Positions 43,701-55,952 of a stretch of DNA of 64,000 nucleotides are shown piece after piece; position 1 is the first letter of the stretch; each line of letters begins with the position of its first letter. This DNA is from Cornus controversa (Eukaryota; Streptophyta; Magnoliopsida; Cornales; Cornaceae). The notes below the pieces were generated by a model. That model saw only the letters and a program-made list of their open reading frames with translations. It did not search any database and was not told the DNA's origin. Where the stretch lies: assembly GCA_026545225.1 (NCBI GenBank), contig CM048845.1, positions 76,611,033-76,675,032 on the forward strand. Direction: 5' to 3'. The position numbers and the translations under genes are program-made.

Positions 43701-44570
43701 CTTGTTTGGAGTAGAGGTTCAATTGTAGCTAATAACACATGCTGGGACTACATATGATTTAGGGAAATGACCTTTTTCTTTGTATATATAACTATCACTA
43801 AATGCATGGAAAAACATCATGGTATTATAAATTTATTTCTTTTTAGTCCATTATTCTTTAGAGAGAGAGAGAGCAAACTGGAAAGCTTCAGCTCTGCATG
43901 TTGAATAGCATACATAGAACTTATCATCAACAAGAAGCTTCCAGCATTAGTTCTACGATTATTTTATTTATCTCAGGAAACTGCCATTCTGAGTTTCCAA
44001 GAAAAACTTGTTTATCAGTATAATTATATTTAAATTGAAGTTAGCCAAATGTAATTTTAATTTTTTATATACATGAAGCATGGTCACCCATCCCATTTCA
44101 CTGTTAGTTAGTAAAACGATTACAGTTGTTAGGCAACAATAATTATCTTGTTCACTTGATTCATAGAGTTATACGCTTCATTTTGTGAATATATAGAATT
44201 GCATATGATTATGTCAAAGCTCTGATTTTAGATTTTATGGAACACGTCATTGATTACATGCCTCAGTTTAATTAGAGTAAGCCATTCTCTTGTACAATAC
44301 TTCATTGATTACATTGTTGAAGTAAGTTGAGTGTGCCAGTTCTAATATTGTCCATCTTCCATTGAATTCCTGCTACAGATTGGCTCTGATAGCATCTCTT
44401 AGGACACACCTCACGGTTTTAAAACTCATGCAAAACCACATATCGACACCTTTGAACTTTTAGCTTTCCGATAATAAGCCAAGCCTTTCTAAATACATTT
44501 TTATCATTTCCTCTTTACCCACTCCTTCAAGCACAAAGGTTACTGCAAGAAAATTTTCAAAGAAAAAAAA
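41000..44570. other. Repeat-rich flank between LINE pseudogene and CNL gene 2
   Basis: No intact gene. 41700-42700 and 43780-44350 are related to each other (TTATCAGTA.AATTATATTTAA, CTTGTTCACTTGATTCATAG, GATTATGTCAAAGCT). The frame at 43164-42862 (minus) is conserved in copy C but has no domain I recognise. 43190-43420 resembles promoter or LTR debris (GAGATTTAACGTAATTTGG). The last 130 bp before 44571 serve as the 5' leader of CNL gene 2. Confidence 0.5.
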
Positions 44571-47405
44571 ATGGCTGAGTGTGCGGTCTTCTTTCTACTA
44601 AACAAGCTTGCACCCTTACTCCAGGAAGAGGTGAAACTCTTGAGTGGAGTACGGGAAGAAGTTGAGTACATTAGAGCTGAATTTGAGCGCATGACTGCAT
44701 TCCTTAGAGTTGCCGATGCAATTGAAGTGAGTGACCCAGAAATCCAAGTATGGGTTAAGCAAGTGCGTGACATTGCTCACCGCACCGAAGACGTTCTTGA
44801 TGTTTTCATGCTCCAATATTTGCTGCGTCATCATCATCATCATGAAGGGTACATCAGATACTTTGGTTTTCTTCGGAAGACTTCTCGTTTTCTCAAGAAC
44901 ATAAAAGTCCGACATCAAATTGCTTCGGAGATACAAAGCATCAAATCTAGAGTCAGGGACATTGCTGTTGGACATCAGAGATACCGTCTCAAATTTAACA
45001 TCTCAGAACAAGGCTCAAGCTCCACCACTGTTTTAATAAACAACAAATGGTATGATTCGCGAGGTGATGCACTCCTAATAACAGAAGCTGAGCTTGTGGG
45101 GATCGACAAGCCAAAGCAGGAGCTAATTGGTTTGCTGGTCGAGGAGGATCATTCAGGACCAAAAGTGGTTTCTGTGGTGGGGATGGGAGGACTGGGCAAA
45201 ACCACCCTTGTTAAAAAGGTCTATGATGATGCAGCAGTGAAGAAACATTTCGAGAGCCATGCCTGGCTTATTGTTTCTGAATCTCCCATGATGGAAGAGG
45301 TCCTAAAAGATATGATTCAACAACTCTTCAGTGAGATAAAGCAGCCAGTCCCTCAAGAAGTAGAAAGGATGGACATTAACAGGCTGAAGCAGGTTATTAA
45401 TGAATTCCTACAGAAGAAGAGGTACTTGGTTGTCTTCGATGACGTTTGGAGTATTCATGCATGGGAAGCTGTCAAATATGTTTTGCCAAACAACAATTCT
45501 TCGAGTCGCATCGTGCTAACAACACGTTTTGGAGATATAGCTACCACCTCTTGCATAGAAACTGATGGTAACGTTTATCATTTGAATCCCTTGTCTTGGA
45601 AAGACTCTTGGACTTTGTTTTGCAGAAAGGCATTTCGAGGGAAATCCTGCCCTCCACAACTGAAGGAAATTTCTCAAAGTATCTTACAAAGATGTGAGGG
45701 GTTGCCCCTTGCAATCGTGGCGATTGGTGGTGTTTTGGCAACAAAGAACCAGAGTAGAATTGATGAATGGGACATGCTTGATCGCAGCCTTGGAGTGGAA
45801 TTACAAGGCAACAAAAAGCTTCAGAGCATGAAAAATATACTCTCTCTGAGTTACAGCGATTTGCCCTGGTATCTCAAAATTTGTTTCTTGTATTTGAGCA
45901 TTTTCCCTGCGGATCATGAGATTGAGTGTATGAGATTGATTCGACTGTGGATGGCAGAAGGATTTGTGCAAGTCAGTGAGGGAAAGACAATTGAAGAAGT
46001 TGCTGAGGGATACCTCAATGAGCTTCTCAATAGAAGTTTGATCCAAATGGCAGAGACAACACTTGATGGAAGGGTCAAAACTTGTCGTATTCATGTTCTT
46101 TTGCGTGAAATTACTACTTCCAAGTCAAGAGAACATAATATTGTAGCTATAACCAGTGAACGAAACACAAGATGGCTTGAAAAAGTTCGACGCCTGTCAA
46201 TCCACAATACCTTGAGAAATATACTACAAAGCAAGCGATTCTCTCAACTTCGTTCGATGCTCATGTTTGGGGTAGTAGATCCTTTATCCAAGTCAACAGC
46301 ACCTATATTATTTAGTGGTAGTTTGATGTTGCTGAAGGTTTTAGACTTGAGAGACGCTTATTTGGAGACAGTTCCAGATGAAGTTTTCAAATTGTTTCAT
46401 CTTAGATATTTAAGCTTGAGAGGAACCAAGGTGAAAATGCTTCCTAATTCCATCGGTGACCTTGTAAATCTTGAAACTTTGGATCTTAAAGGCACCTATG
46501 TTACAATGCTTCCAGTTGAGATACATAAGCTACGAGGACTTCGCCATCTTCTGGTATACAGTTACGAGGCTCTCAGAAGACGTTATCGACAATTTCATAG
46601 CATAAATGGTATTGAAGCAATAACGAGAATTGGAGGTTTGTCGTCCTTGCAGAAGCTTTGTTATGTCAAAGCATTTTGTGGTGATGGTGACTCTATAGCG
46701 AGCGAGCTAGGGAAGCTGACCCAACTGAGGAGATTAGGGATTCTAAAGTTGAGAAGGGAAGATGGAATGGCATTATGCTCCTCCATTGAAAAGTTGAGCA
46801 ACCTTCTTTCATTGAATGTGAGCTCGACAGAAGAGGATGAGATCCTTGATATTCAATCTCTGTCTTCACCACCTCAGTTTCTTCGAAAGCTATATTTGCG
46901 AGGACGATTAGAGAAGTTACCACATTGGATACCCTCTCTTCATAGCCTGGTGATAGTACATTTAGGATGGAGCAAGTTAAGGGATGATCCACTGCAATCC
47001 CTTCAAGATTTACCCAACCTGATGCAGATTGAACTTAAGCATGCTTATGAAGGAGAGGAATTGTATTTCAAGGCTGGAAGGTTTCAGAGGCTTAAGAGAT
47101 TATCCCTTTCAAGACTAAAACAATTGAGATGGGTGAGAGTGGAAGAAGGTGCGATGTCTCATCTTGAAGGACTAACTATTTCTAATTGTGAATTGCTTGA
47201 GGAGGTGCCCTCTGGCATTGAGCATCTAACCAAACTTCAATTGCTTGATTTGCTTGATATGCCTATTGAATTGCTTATGAAGCTAGATCGAAGCAGAGGA
47301 GGTGCAGATTACTGGAAAGTAGCTCATATCACTGATGTTCGGATTGGAGTCTTTCGAAATGGGCGTTGGATAGTAGTACAAAATCTGCACAGAAAAACTA
47401 TGTAA
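44571..47405 (+). CDS. CC-NB-ARC-LRR disease resistance protein, RPM1-like (CNL gene 2), MHD D-to-V
   Basis: 944 residues, one exon, ATG in context AAAAATGGCT. Close paralogue of the gene at 32450. CC domain has TEDVLDVF (72-79) and a five-His run from a CAT repeat (about 87-91). NB-ARC: P-loop GMGGLGKTT 204-212, kinase-2 YLVVFDDVW 285-293, RNBS-B region SSSRIVLTTR (a Ser replaces the usual Gly), CEGLPLAI 375-382, CFLYLSIFP 438-446. The MHD-like motif reads RIHV at 506-509 (codon GTT), where gene 1 has RIHD (GAC). LRRs and a WKVAHITDVRIGVF tail follow. In studied NLRs, changing this Asp to Val often makes the receptor autoactive; here it may instead mark a degenerate or helper-like role. The frame is fully open. 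Confidence 0.93.
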   Translation: MAECAVFFLLNKLAPLLQEEVKLLSGVREEVEYIRAEFERMTAFLRVADAIEVSDPEIQVWVKQVRDIAHRTEDVLDVFMLQYLLRHHHHHEGYIRYFGFLRKTSRFLKNIKVRHQIASEIQSIKSRVRDIAVGHQRYRLKFNISEQGSSSTTVLINNKWYDSRGDALLITEAELVGIDKPKQELIGLLVEEDHSGPKVVSVVGMGGLGKTTLVKKVYDDAAVKKHFESHAWLIVSESPMMEEVLKDMIQQLFSEIKQPVPQEVERMDINRLKQVINEFLQKKRYLVVFDDVWSIHAWEAVKYVLPNNNSSSRIVLTTRFGDIATTSCIETDGNVYHLNPLSWKDSWTLFCRKAFRGKSCPPQLKEISQSILQRCEGLPLAIVAIGGVLATKNQSRIDEWDMLDRSLGVELQGNKKLQSMKNILSLSYSDLPWYLKICFLYLSIFPADHEIECMRLIRLWMAEGFVQVSEGKTIEEVAEGYLNELLNRSLIQMAETTLDGRVKTCRIHVLLREITTSKSREHNIVAITSERNTRWLEKVRRLSIHNTLRNILQSKRFSQLRSMLMFGVVDPLSKSTAPILFSGSLMLLKVLDLRDAYLETVPDEVFKLFHLRYLSLRGTKVKMLPNSIGDLVNLETLDLKGTYVTMLPVEIHKLRGLRHLLVYSYEALRRRYRQFHSINGIEAITRIGGLSSLQKLCYVKAFCGDGDSIASELGKLTQLRRLGILKLRREDGMALCSSIEKLSNLLSLNVSSTEEDEILDIQSLSSPPQFLRKLYLRGRLEKLPHWIPSLHSLVIVHLGWSKLRDDPLQSLQDLPNLMQIELKHAYEGEELYFKAGRFQRLKRLSLSRLKQLRWVRVEEGAMSHLEGLTISNCELLEEVPSGIEHLTKLQLLDLLDMPIELLMKLDRSRGGADYWKVAHITDVRIGVFRNGRWIVVQNLHRKTM

Positions 47406-48672
47406 GAGAGATAAAGACGGATAGATTGGGATCATCACCACTAATTACTACTGCTATTACTACATGTTCCTGTTTCCTCAACTGCGCACATTGCTTTTTC
47501 TCTTTCTTTCCTTTTCCTTTTTCCATTTTCGGACATTTTTTTCTGTAATATTTTCGGTCATTAATTTGCTTTTAGCTTATTACCATGTTCACATGAAAAT
47601 AATAAAGGAAAAACAGAATATGGTGCATCAACATTTATCTTTATCTATTCCTGAGCTTAATGTTTCAATTTTGCCATCCATTTGTCACATCTTCCTGTCT
47701 AGCAACAATAGTTTTGAACTCTTCAATTCTCTAAACGTTTAATGACTGATCTTTTGCCTTGGCTGTGCTTTCTCTCCATCTCTTCACATCATCCACCATA
47801 CATGAAGCGTTGTCACTCGTCCTGATTAGCACACAGAAATTATCATCAACAAGAAGCTTCGAGTTTAGAAATTAATTTTCACATACATGAAGCATTGTCA
47901 CTCGTCCTATTTCACTGTCAGTTAATAAAACTATTCTAGTTGTTAGGCACCAACAGTTTTCTTGTTCACTTGATTCATAGAGCTATATGTTTCGTTTCAG
48001 GAATACGTAGAATTTCGTATGATTATGTCAAAGCTGTAGTTTTGGATGTTATGGAACACTCTGTTCTTATTACAGGAAACCTCAGCTTAGAGTACACCAT
48101 TCTCTTGTACAATACTTCATTGATTACATTGTTGAAGTTAGTTGAGTATGCCAATTCCAATATTGTTTCTTCCTCAAAATTACTTGGGAGGAGATGTTGT
48201 GGGGTAGTTATAAATCAATTTCAGCTTTAGTTATTTAATTCCAGCTTTATTATTTTGACCTTAACAGGACTCTTGGGAGTGAGTGATAGCTAGCAGTGCT
48301 AAAAGGCCTCCCTGGTATCAAGCAACAGACAGAAGGGCTAAAAGAGACAGAGTATTAATACTTTTCATACAGCAGTTCTTCCTTTATATTGAAAATACTC
48401 CCAAATTTGTAGAATTCTAATATTTTCTTCCTTGATTGTGAGTGAATTGAACTAGTTTGACACTTAATGGACATTGTAAAACTGCTTCATTTGTGTGTAA
48501 TAAGCATAATGCTAATGAGGAAACCTCTGCATAATTCAAGATTTCTAACTTCTTGATTGACCATAACAGCCCAAAGCGTTCGGTTTCAGCAGCAATGGGC
48601 TGGTATTATCTGTATTAGAAGATTTCATGGTACATGATGTAGGAAACATAACATCTTACAATGAGAATCAAC
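47406..48672. repeat. 3' flank of CNL gene 2 and partial duplication copy B
   Basis: About 47810-48655 matches 41880-42690 and 62220-62990 (ATGAAGCATTGTCACTCGTCC, TTGTTAGGCACCAACAG, AGGAGATGTTGTGGG, CCCAAAG(C/T)GTTCGGTTTCAG). No gene. An ACATCTTACA sequence at 48649 joins directly to LRR pseudogene sequence. Confidence 0.8.
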
Positions 48673-49558
48673 TGTTTGAGAGATGCTTATTTGGAGACAG
48701 TTCGAGATGAAGTTTTCAAATTGTTTCGTCTTAGATATTTAAGCTTGAGAGGAACCAAGGTGAAAATGCTTCCTAATTCCATCGGTGACCTTGTAAATCT
48801 CGAAACTTAATTTGGATCTTAAAGGCACCTATGTTACAATATATGCTGCCAGTTGAGATATAGAAGTTACGAGGACTTCGCCATCTTATGCATGCATGGT
48901 ATATATACTGTTACAAGGCTCTGAGAAGACGTTATCGACAATTTCAGAGCATAAATGGGGTATTGAAGCAATAACGAGAATTGGAGGTGGTTTGTCGTCC
49001 TTGCAGAAACTTTGTTATGTCAAGGCATGTTTTGGTGATGGTGATTCTATAGTGAGCGAGTGAGGGAATCTAACTCAACTGAGGAGATTAGGGATTCTAA
49101 AGTTGAGAAGGGAAAATGGAATGGCTTTATGTTCCTCCATTGAAAAGTTGAGCAACCTTCGTTCATTGAATGCGAGCTCGACAGAAAAGGACGAGATCCT
49201 TGATATTCAATCTCTGTCTTCACCCCCTCAGTTTCTTCGAAAGTTGTATTTGTGAGGACGTTTAGAGAAGTTACCACATTGGATACCCTCTCCCTCTCTT
49301 TATAGCCTGGTGATAGTACATTTAGGATGGAGAAAGTCAAGGACTGATCCACTACAATCCCTTCAAGATTTACCCAACCTGATGCAAATTGAACTTAAGC
49401 ATGCTTATGAAGAAAAGCAATTGTATTTCAAGGCTGGAAGGTTTAAGAGGCTTAAGAGATTATCCCTTTCAAGACTAGAACAAATTTAGATGGGTGAGAG
49501 TGGAAGATGGTGCGATGTCTCATCTTGAAGGACCTACTATTTCTAATTGCTCTTGAAA
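48673..49558 (+). pseudogene. CNL LRR pseudogene derived from gene 2
   Basis: Closely matches gene 2 from LRDAYLETVPDEVFKLF (46350) to about 47190 (EGLTISN). Damaged by several small insertions and by stop codons, such as TGA in TATTTGTGAGGACG near 49250 and a frameshift near 48808. It lacks CC, NB-ARC and the C-terminus. Higher identity to gene 2 than to gene 1, so probably a recent partial duplicate. Confidence 0.9.
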
Positions 49559-51257
49559 GAGAGGAATTGTATTGGGATCATCATCACATTGCTCGGAAAA
49601 TTATAAAATACTACCGAAATGTCGTGAATCGGAGAATCTCACCACTTGTAAAACTCTATTTTCTATAATTTTTTATAATAATTATAAAAATAATAATTTA
49701 GAAGACTATCAGCAAGGACGGACGCACAGCCACTATGCCCCTACTGAATTTTTTTTTTTTTTAAGCATTATATACTTATGCTTTTGTAACTTGCCCTCCT
49801 AAAATTACCAAAAAAATTCCACTAGGCCCCCCCTACTTTTTTTTTTTTAAATCTGTCTCCCCCATCTTTCTCTATTTGCTCATTTTTTAATCTTTTTTTT
49901 CTCTCTCTCTCTCTCCCCCTTTCTCTCTCTCTCTCTGTCTCATCTCTCTATCCCTCTCAGTTTCTCTCTATTTTCCCCTTCTTTGTCCTCTCTCTCTCTC
50001 TCTATCAGCTCTCTCTCTCTCTCCTTATATATACACACTATCTCTCTATATCTATAAAAATAATTTTAAAATAATAAATTCATTTAATTTTTTAATAAAT
50101 AAATTTAAAAAAATAATATAGTAAATTTTTTTTTAAAATTCTTAATAAATAAAATAAATTTTATCAATGAAAGATGATAAATTTACTCAATAGAATTATT
50201 ACGATGGTTTGAATTTTTTTTGTTAAAGGTCACCCCCTCACCAAAATTCCTGGGTCCGTCGATCAGACTAGTCGGATTTGATTTTTATGTAAGTGGGGTG
50301 GTAGGCCCCACCGCATGATGTCAGGGTGATGTCATGTGGTGGAACTTATCAAACCACTCACATAAAATTATTCTCGGTCTAGTTCAATTCGAACTCTCTA
50401 TCATTACTCTAATAAAAATAGTGTTTTATGAGTGTTGAGATTTCCACATTTAACGAATCCCCAGAGTATTCTTGAATTACTCTACATGGCTGCTGCTTTT
50501 TTTTCCCCACTTAGGTAACTGAATTGCCTTTTCTTTAAAGATTTTGATTAATTGATTTGCGGTAGAACATGCTAACTTGGTCACATAAGTGAAACTAATA
50601 AAGAGAAAAATTAACATTGCAGGAAATTTTAATTTAAAATTAGTGGAGACTCAACTTTTCTAAATACAAATTAAACAAACACCCTTTAAACTTCTGGAAT
50701 GTCTCATCAGTGGCTTTATTCTATGTGTTACGATTTTTATGGAATGTTTCTTTAAACTCTTGATGGGTTAAAAGCATTTCTTCTAGACATCGAGGGCAAT
50801 AATAAATTCAATTTCAAAATTAAATAAAAAATAAAGAAATGAAAATTTGAATACGCCGCTAAAGGTATTGCATTCTTTTACAAGGCATCAATTTTGTTAC
50901 ACTTCTGGAATGTCTCATCAGTGGCTGAAATTTGCTTGGCATCCTTGTAAAGATTCAATACACACTAACAATTATTCACTCTGTTATGCAATTAAAATTA
51001 GAATAAGTGGAATTGGAGAAATTCTATGTTATTTGTTTTGTTTCCTAATTTGGTCTATTCAATGAAATCCAAATTTGGGATTAGTGTCAGAAATGTATAT
51101 GAAATTTCCAATGGAAATATTTGGCATTAGTGTTGAAAGCATTTGGATGAGTGATATGTATTAGAACTTAGTATTCTTACCTACCGTGACCAAAGCTACA
51201 AATGCAAACAAATGACTTTTACAAGGTCCTATCGCGTCGCAGAAGCCTTTTCTTTTT
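49559..51257. other. Intergenic spacer with microsatellite and promoter relic
   Basis: CT-rich microsatellite 49880-50035; AT-rich 50040-50170. A 26-bp direct repeat CTTCTGGAATGTCTCATCAG occurs near 50692 and 50902. At 51181-51215 TACCGTGACCAAAGCTACAA matches the 5' leader of CNL gene 1 (32318-32345), so a CNL promoter relic may lie here without its coding region. Confidence 0.5.
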
Positions 51258-52160
51258 GGAAAAATTACTAATAAATTCTACTTTTAAGCTTTAAAGAAAA
51301 ACTCTTATAAAATTTTCATAAAGATAAAGAGGTCCTACTTTTAAACTCTAAAAACAAATAAGTCCTACAAAATTTTCACAAAGACAAATAAGTCCTAAAA
51401 AAAGATTCATCTGACAATGAAGTCTTACTTTTCATGAAAAATTCCAACAAAGTCTATGACTAGTACAATTCCTCTTCTATCTTTTTCATATATCACGTAT
51501 GTTGCCTAACTAATTTTCTCCAAACTATTTTACTAAAAACTTTATTGAAAATAAATAATTTAAGAATTTTTTTTTTATTTCAAATTCACATTATATTCGA
51601 TTTATTAAGATAATTTAATAATATTTTTAGATAACATTGTCTTAAATTCATAGGGATTTATTTTTTATTATTGAGTTCTTTTAAGCAATATTAAATAGAA
51701 AATTCGAAAACAATAGAAAAAATCATTTATTATTCATAAATGTAATGAATGAAAAATATTTCATTGTATTTTAACATGTTGCGAGAATTTACGGAAAGTG
51801 AATTTGAAATAATTTTTTAAATGTTTTAGGAATATTAATTTTGGTAACAATTAATATTTTTTTAAATAAGTATTAGTTACAAAATATTGAAAGTAGAGTG
51901 AAAATTGTATTTTAGTGTGAAAAAAAGGCACTAATGAAAATTGAGAAATAAATGGCAATACTAAAAAAAAAAGTTAATTATTTATAAAATTTGAACTTAG
52001 TTGGAAATATTTTTTAAAAGTAGGACTTATTTGTCTTTGTAAAATTTTTATAGAACTTATTGGTCATTAGTGTTTAAAAGTAGGACTTTGTTTTTTTTTA
52101 ATTTTTATAAGACGTATTTGTCTTTAGAGTTTAAAAGTAGGACTTATCAATAATTTTTCC
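51258..52160. mobile_element. Mutator-like non-autonomous element, 9-bp TSD
   Basis: 903 bp with long terminal inverted repeats: left GGAAAAATTACTAATAAATT, right (minus) GGAAAAATTATTGATAAGTC, each followed by tandem AAGTCCTA.TTTTAAA units of about 45 bp. The 9-bp duplication TTTCTTTTT is at 51249-51257 and 52161-52169. No transposase. Confidence 0.8.
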
Positions 52161-52439
52161 TTTCTTTTTCGATCCACTTGAGAAAAAAACAAGCAAAAAA
52201 ACAAGGCCACTGACCAATCAAATGGCCATGTGAATTCCATCATAACACTTTAGTCTGTTAAGCAAATAAATAATAAGGTTGAGCTACCCACCCAAGATGA
52301 GAATATACTGTCCAAGTCTCCCCCATCTAACCCTCTTAAAGCCAAGAAGGACCAAGGTCCTTAGACTGACAATACCACTCTTAAGTCATATGTTTCACCT
52401 ACACATTTTCCTTCTAGATTAGTCAATAATAAAAAAGAT

Positions 52440-54135
52440 TCGCAATACAATGAGATCTTAGAGATTTTTCAAAATTTTCAGATTAATATTCCATTTCTCA
52501 CTGTCATTAAACAAATTCATTCTTATGCAAAGTTCATCAAGGATTTAGTCAAAAGAAAAATCAATATCCCAAAGGAAGCCTTTATAGCCTAACATTGTTC
52601 CTCCTTTCTACCAAATCAAGCCATAGTTAAACATAAAAACTCTGAAAGTCCGACTGTCACTTGTAGGATAGGAGAAAATTTTGTTGATCAGCCTTGTTGG
52701 ATCTAGGTTCTAGTGTGAACTTATTACCTTATTCAGTCTACCAAGAGTTAGGGTTGAATAATTTGAGAAAAATTGATGTTAGAATTCAATTAGCCGATCG
52801 ATCAGTTAAGATTCCAAGGGGTATAATTGATGATGTAATTGTTAAAGTGACTGCTTTCTATTACGTTGTAGATTTCATCATATTAGACACCCAACCTACT
52901 CATGGTAAACAGATCCTAATCATTTTAGGTCGACCATTCTTAGCTACAGCCAAATCATTAATCAATTGTAGGAATGGTAACATAACCTTGACCTATGTTA
53001 ACATGAAAGTGGAAGTCAATGTGTTTATCTTGTGAAACAGTCCTCTGACTTAGATTCCTTTGAAGATGTTTGTCTTATTGAGTCATTGGCATCACACACT
53101 TTTGAGCACTCCTACCCTGAGAATCCTCTCCAACAGTGTCTAGCACATTTTGGTGCTCATTTTGATGAGGATAACTATATCAGTGAAGTTAATGCATTGT
53201 TAGATTTCACTTCAAACTCTGACATACTAAAATATAGGGCTAAGTTTGAACCATTGTCTTTGCTAAATGCCACTGCATCTAATAATGTCAAGAATCCCTC
53301 TAAGGTCGAATTAAAGCCTTTACTAGGTGTGTCTGAGACTTTTCCTGTATTGATAACTTCTGATATAACAGAAGATCAGGAGACCCAATTAATTGGAGTT
53401 TTTAGGGCGAATAAGGAAGCCATAGATTGGTCCATTGATGACCTCAAAGGTATTAGTCTTTTAGTGGTGCAACATTGCATTCACTTAGCGGACGATGTTA
53501 AAATTTGTAGACAACTCAGAAGAGACTTAACCCCAATTTTAAGGAAGTTGTTCGTACTAAAGTCATCAATCTTTTGGATACCAATATCATCTATCATATC
53601 TCTGATAGCTAGTTAGTAAATCTAGTCTAAGTCGTCCCTAAGAAGTTAGGCATCACTGTTGTTGCCAATGACCATTATGTGTTAGTTCCTACTCGTGTCC
53701 AAACTGGATGGCGAGTTTGCATAGACTATAGGAAGCTTAATAGTGTTACTAAGAAGAATCATTTTTCTTTTCGCTATGTTTACCAAATATTAGAGAAATT
53801 AGCTGGTTAGGCCTATTATTACTTTTTAAATAGTTAATCTGGTTATAACCAGATTCTTGTCCACCCCGATGGCCAAGACAAGACAACTTTCCCCTATCCA
53901 TTGGCACATTTGCTTATCGTCGCTTGTCCTTTAGCTTGTGCAATGCACTCATCACATTTCAGAGGTGCATGATGAGTATCTTTCACGACATGGTTGACAA
54001 ATTTCTAGAATTCTTCATGGATGACTTTTCTATCTTTGGTTCATCTTTTAAGCAATGTTTGCACTATCTTACTCTAGTGCTTCAACGTTGTCGTGATAGT
54101 AACCTGGTTCTTTACTGGAAAGCTCTATGAGTCTA
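52440..54135 (+). pseudogene. pol: Ty3/gypsy Athila/Tat-like protease and reverse-transcriptase remnant
   Basis: In order: a pre-protease segment (NIPFLTVIKQIHSYAKFIKD, about 52490), aspartic protease (LDLGSSVNLLPYSVY at 52697, then LADRSVKIPRGI and LGRPFLATA), a linker frame 53032-53616, and reverse transcriptase (TGWRVCIDYRKLNSVT near 53700, SGYNQI near 53838, QRCMMSIFHDM, FMDDFSIFGSSF with the catalytic DD). Frameshifts and stops near 52686, 53617, 53808 and 53910. This order and these motifs are typical of the Athila/Tat lineage. RNase H and integrase are missing. Confidence 0.85.
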
Positions 54136-54540
54136 CTTTCCAAGTTTCCAAGTTATTACTTCGATTCTTAAGACCTCTTTCAATGGAATTCAATTCTCCA
54201 AGTCTTTATTTAAGTCTAGTTAATTGGTAGTCAAAGAAAGTCATGTGTCTTTTCATTTTCTTGCTTGGTATTGTGTAGTTTGTTTTGGAAATTTACCTAT
54301 AGCTGGAGAGTTGTTCCTTGCCATCTCTATTTAAGCTTTTACTAATGTAATTGAAAGGGTCTTTGATGATTTGAATGAAATATTAGCCTTTGCCCTTAAG
54401 AAGAAGGAGTTCTTCTTCTTAACTTGACTCTGTATCCCTTTAGTGGATTCCATAGGGTGGTGAGTTTTACTTTCTTTCTTGCTCACTTGTGTTACCTCCT
54501 ATTTTGTTCACTTGTGTTACCTCCTATTTCTCTATTGTTT

Positions 54541-54757
54541 TTCTGGCATCAAATTGATATCAGAGCTTTAGTTTATGATGGTTGGTTCTCGTCGTTACAT
54601 GCCAAACATTCAAGAACTGGAAGCTCGTGAAAGAGACTTAAGAGACGCTGAGATGGATGATCTAAAGGGATAGGTGCAGCAACTCTAGCAGTGTATACAA
54701 TGATATGAATCTCATCATGGTTCAGAGCATTCCGCATCAACTGATAAAGAGGAGTTA
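54541..54757 (+). mobile_element. Second gypsy fragment: primer site plus gag start
   Basis: TTGATATCAGAGCTTT (about 54551-54566) is a tRNA-Met-type primer site. It is followed at once by a gag-like start (MMVGSRRYMPNIQELEARE, LRDAEMDDLKG) with stops. It ends where the LTR-like sequence at 54759 begins. The preceding 300 bp may be the remains of its LTR. Confidence 0.5.
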
Positions 54758-54758
54758 G

Positions 54759-55950
54759 TGATAAGTGCATAAAACTTGTTATTTTATATTCAAAAATAAA
54801 TTTTTAATTACTCTTTTATTTTGTTTAAATGTTCTTATCTTAGTATTTTATGTTTTATAGGAGTTAATTTCCAAATGAGAAGAAAAATAGTAAGAAAAAG
54901 GGTTGAAAAAGATATATATAGCTATAGATAAACATAAGAATAATTGTAGGAAAGATGATATTTTGCATAAATTATTCCACAAGAAGTCTTAAGTTCAAGA
55001 CTTTGGAAAATATTTTTTTACACAGCCACGTCAGCAGTCCAGAATTCAAATTGAAGATATGAAGATCAAATCTTAAAGGTTCAAATTTTGTATTTTGAAT
55101 ATTTCTTTTTAAATTTTGTATTTTAAATTATTTTTTTCCACCAAAATCATTCGTCTCTAACTCTATAAATAGGGGGTCTTAGGAATTGGTGAAAGAGTTA
55201 GAAAATTGTAGAGAAAATTGCAGAAAAAATAGTGTAATCATTTTCTTTATTCGATGAAGAATAATAGTTTTATTTTTATATGTTTCTTTTCTGTTAATAC
55301 GCAAGCGTAAACATCATTCTCAAGGAAGTGATGAAGCCACCATAGCTCAAATATAAGTAAGTTTATTCATTTTCTTGCATAATTTTTTTTCCCAAGAGCA
55401 TTCTTTTATTCTGAGTTTTTATTTTCAAAAATTAGAGAGAGGATTATTTGTGTTTGCCAAATAATGGTAATTCGAAAAATGGTTACCTTTATTTACCAAG
55501 CAAAGATACATCAGATTAAATAAAAAAAATATTTTCTCATATATAATCAAGTGTTTTTTTATATCATATTTTCCTTCATCTTTTCAAGTTCTAATTGGAT
55601 TGGTGAAGTGTATTGATTATTGGAGGAAAAAATTAGATAAAAATATTAGAAACTTTATTTATATGGATCTGTGATGGTGGATTCCGTTTTCTTGAGATTT
55701 TTTCCATCATTTGATCAAAGGTATTCGGTAGTAGTTTTTACTATTAAAAAAATCAAAAATTTATTTTTAAATATTCACTTTTCATCTCAAAAATTGAAGT
55801 TTTGAATTTGAGACTTATTACTTATTCTCATTTGAGAGTGGTTCGACTCTGCTTAAAACTATACAATTTTTAGTAAAGGTTTTTGCACATTTTAATTTTG
55901 TGTAAAGTGTAGAGAAATAACGGCATCCATCCACAATTCTACACCTGTCA
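54759..55950 (+). repeat. Probable LTR of an Athila-like element
   Basis: About 1.2 kb from TGATAAGTGCATAAAAC to CACCTGTCA. Immediately after it, TGACGTTGTTGC (55953-55964) is close to the tRNA-Asp primer site TGGCGCCGTTGCC used by Athila elements, with C/T and G/A changes. TATAAATAGGGGG near 55164 is a good core promoter inside it. Confidence 0.55.
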
Positions 55951-55952
55951 AA

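Noticed and set aside
49880-50035. CT-rich tract as a regulatory element
   Set aside because: Simple microsatellite with no adjacent gene start; no support for a function.
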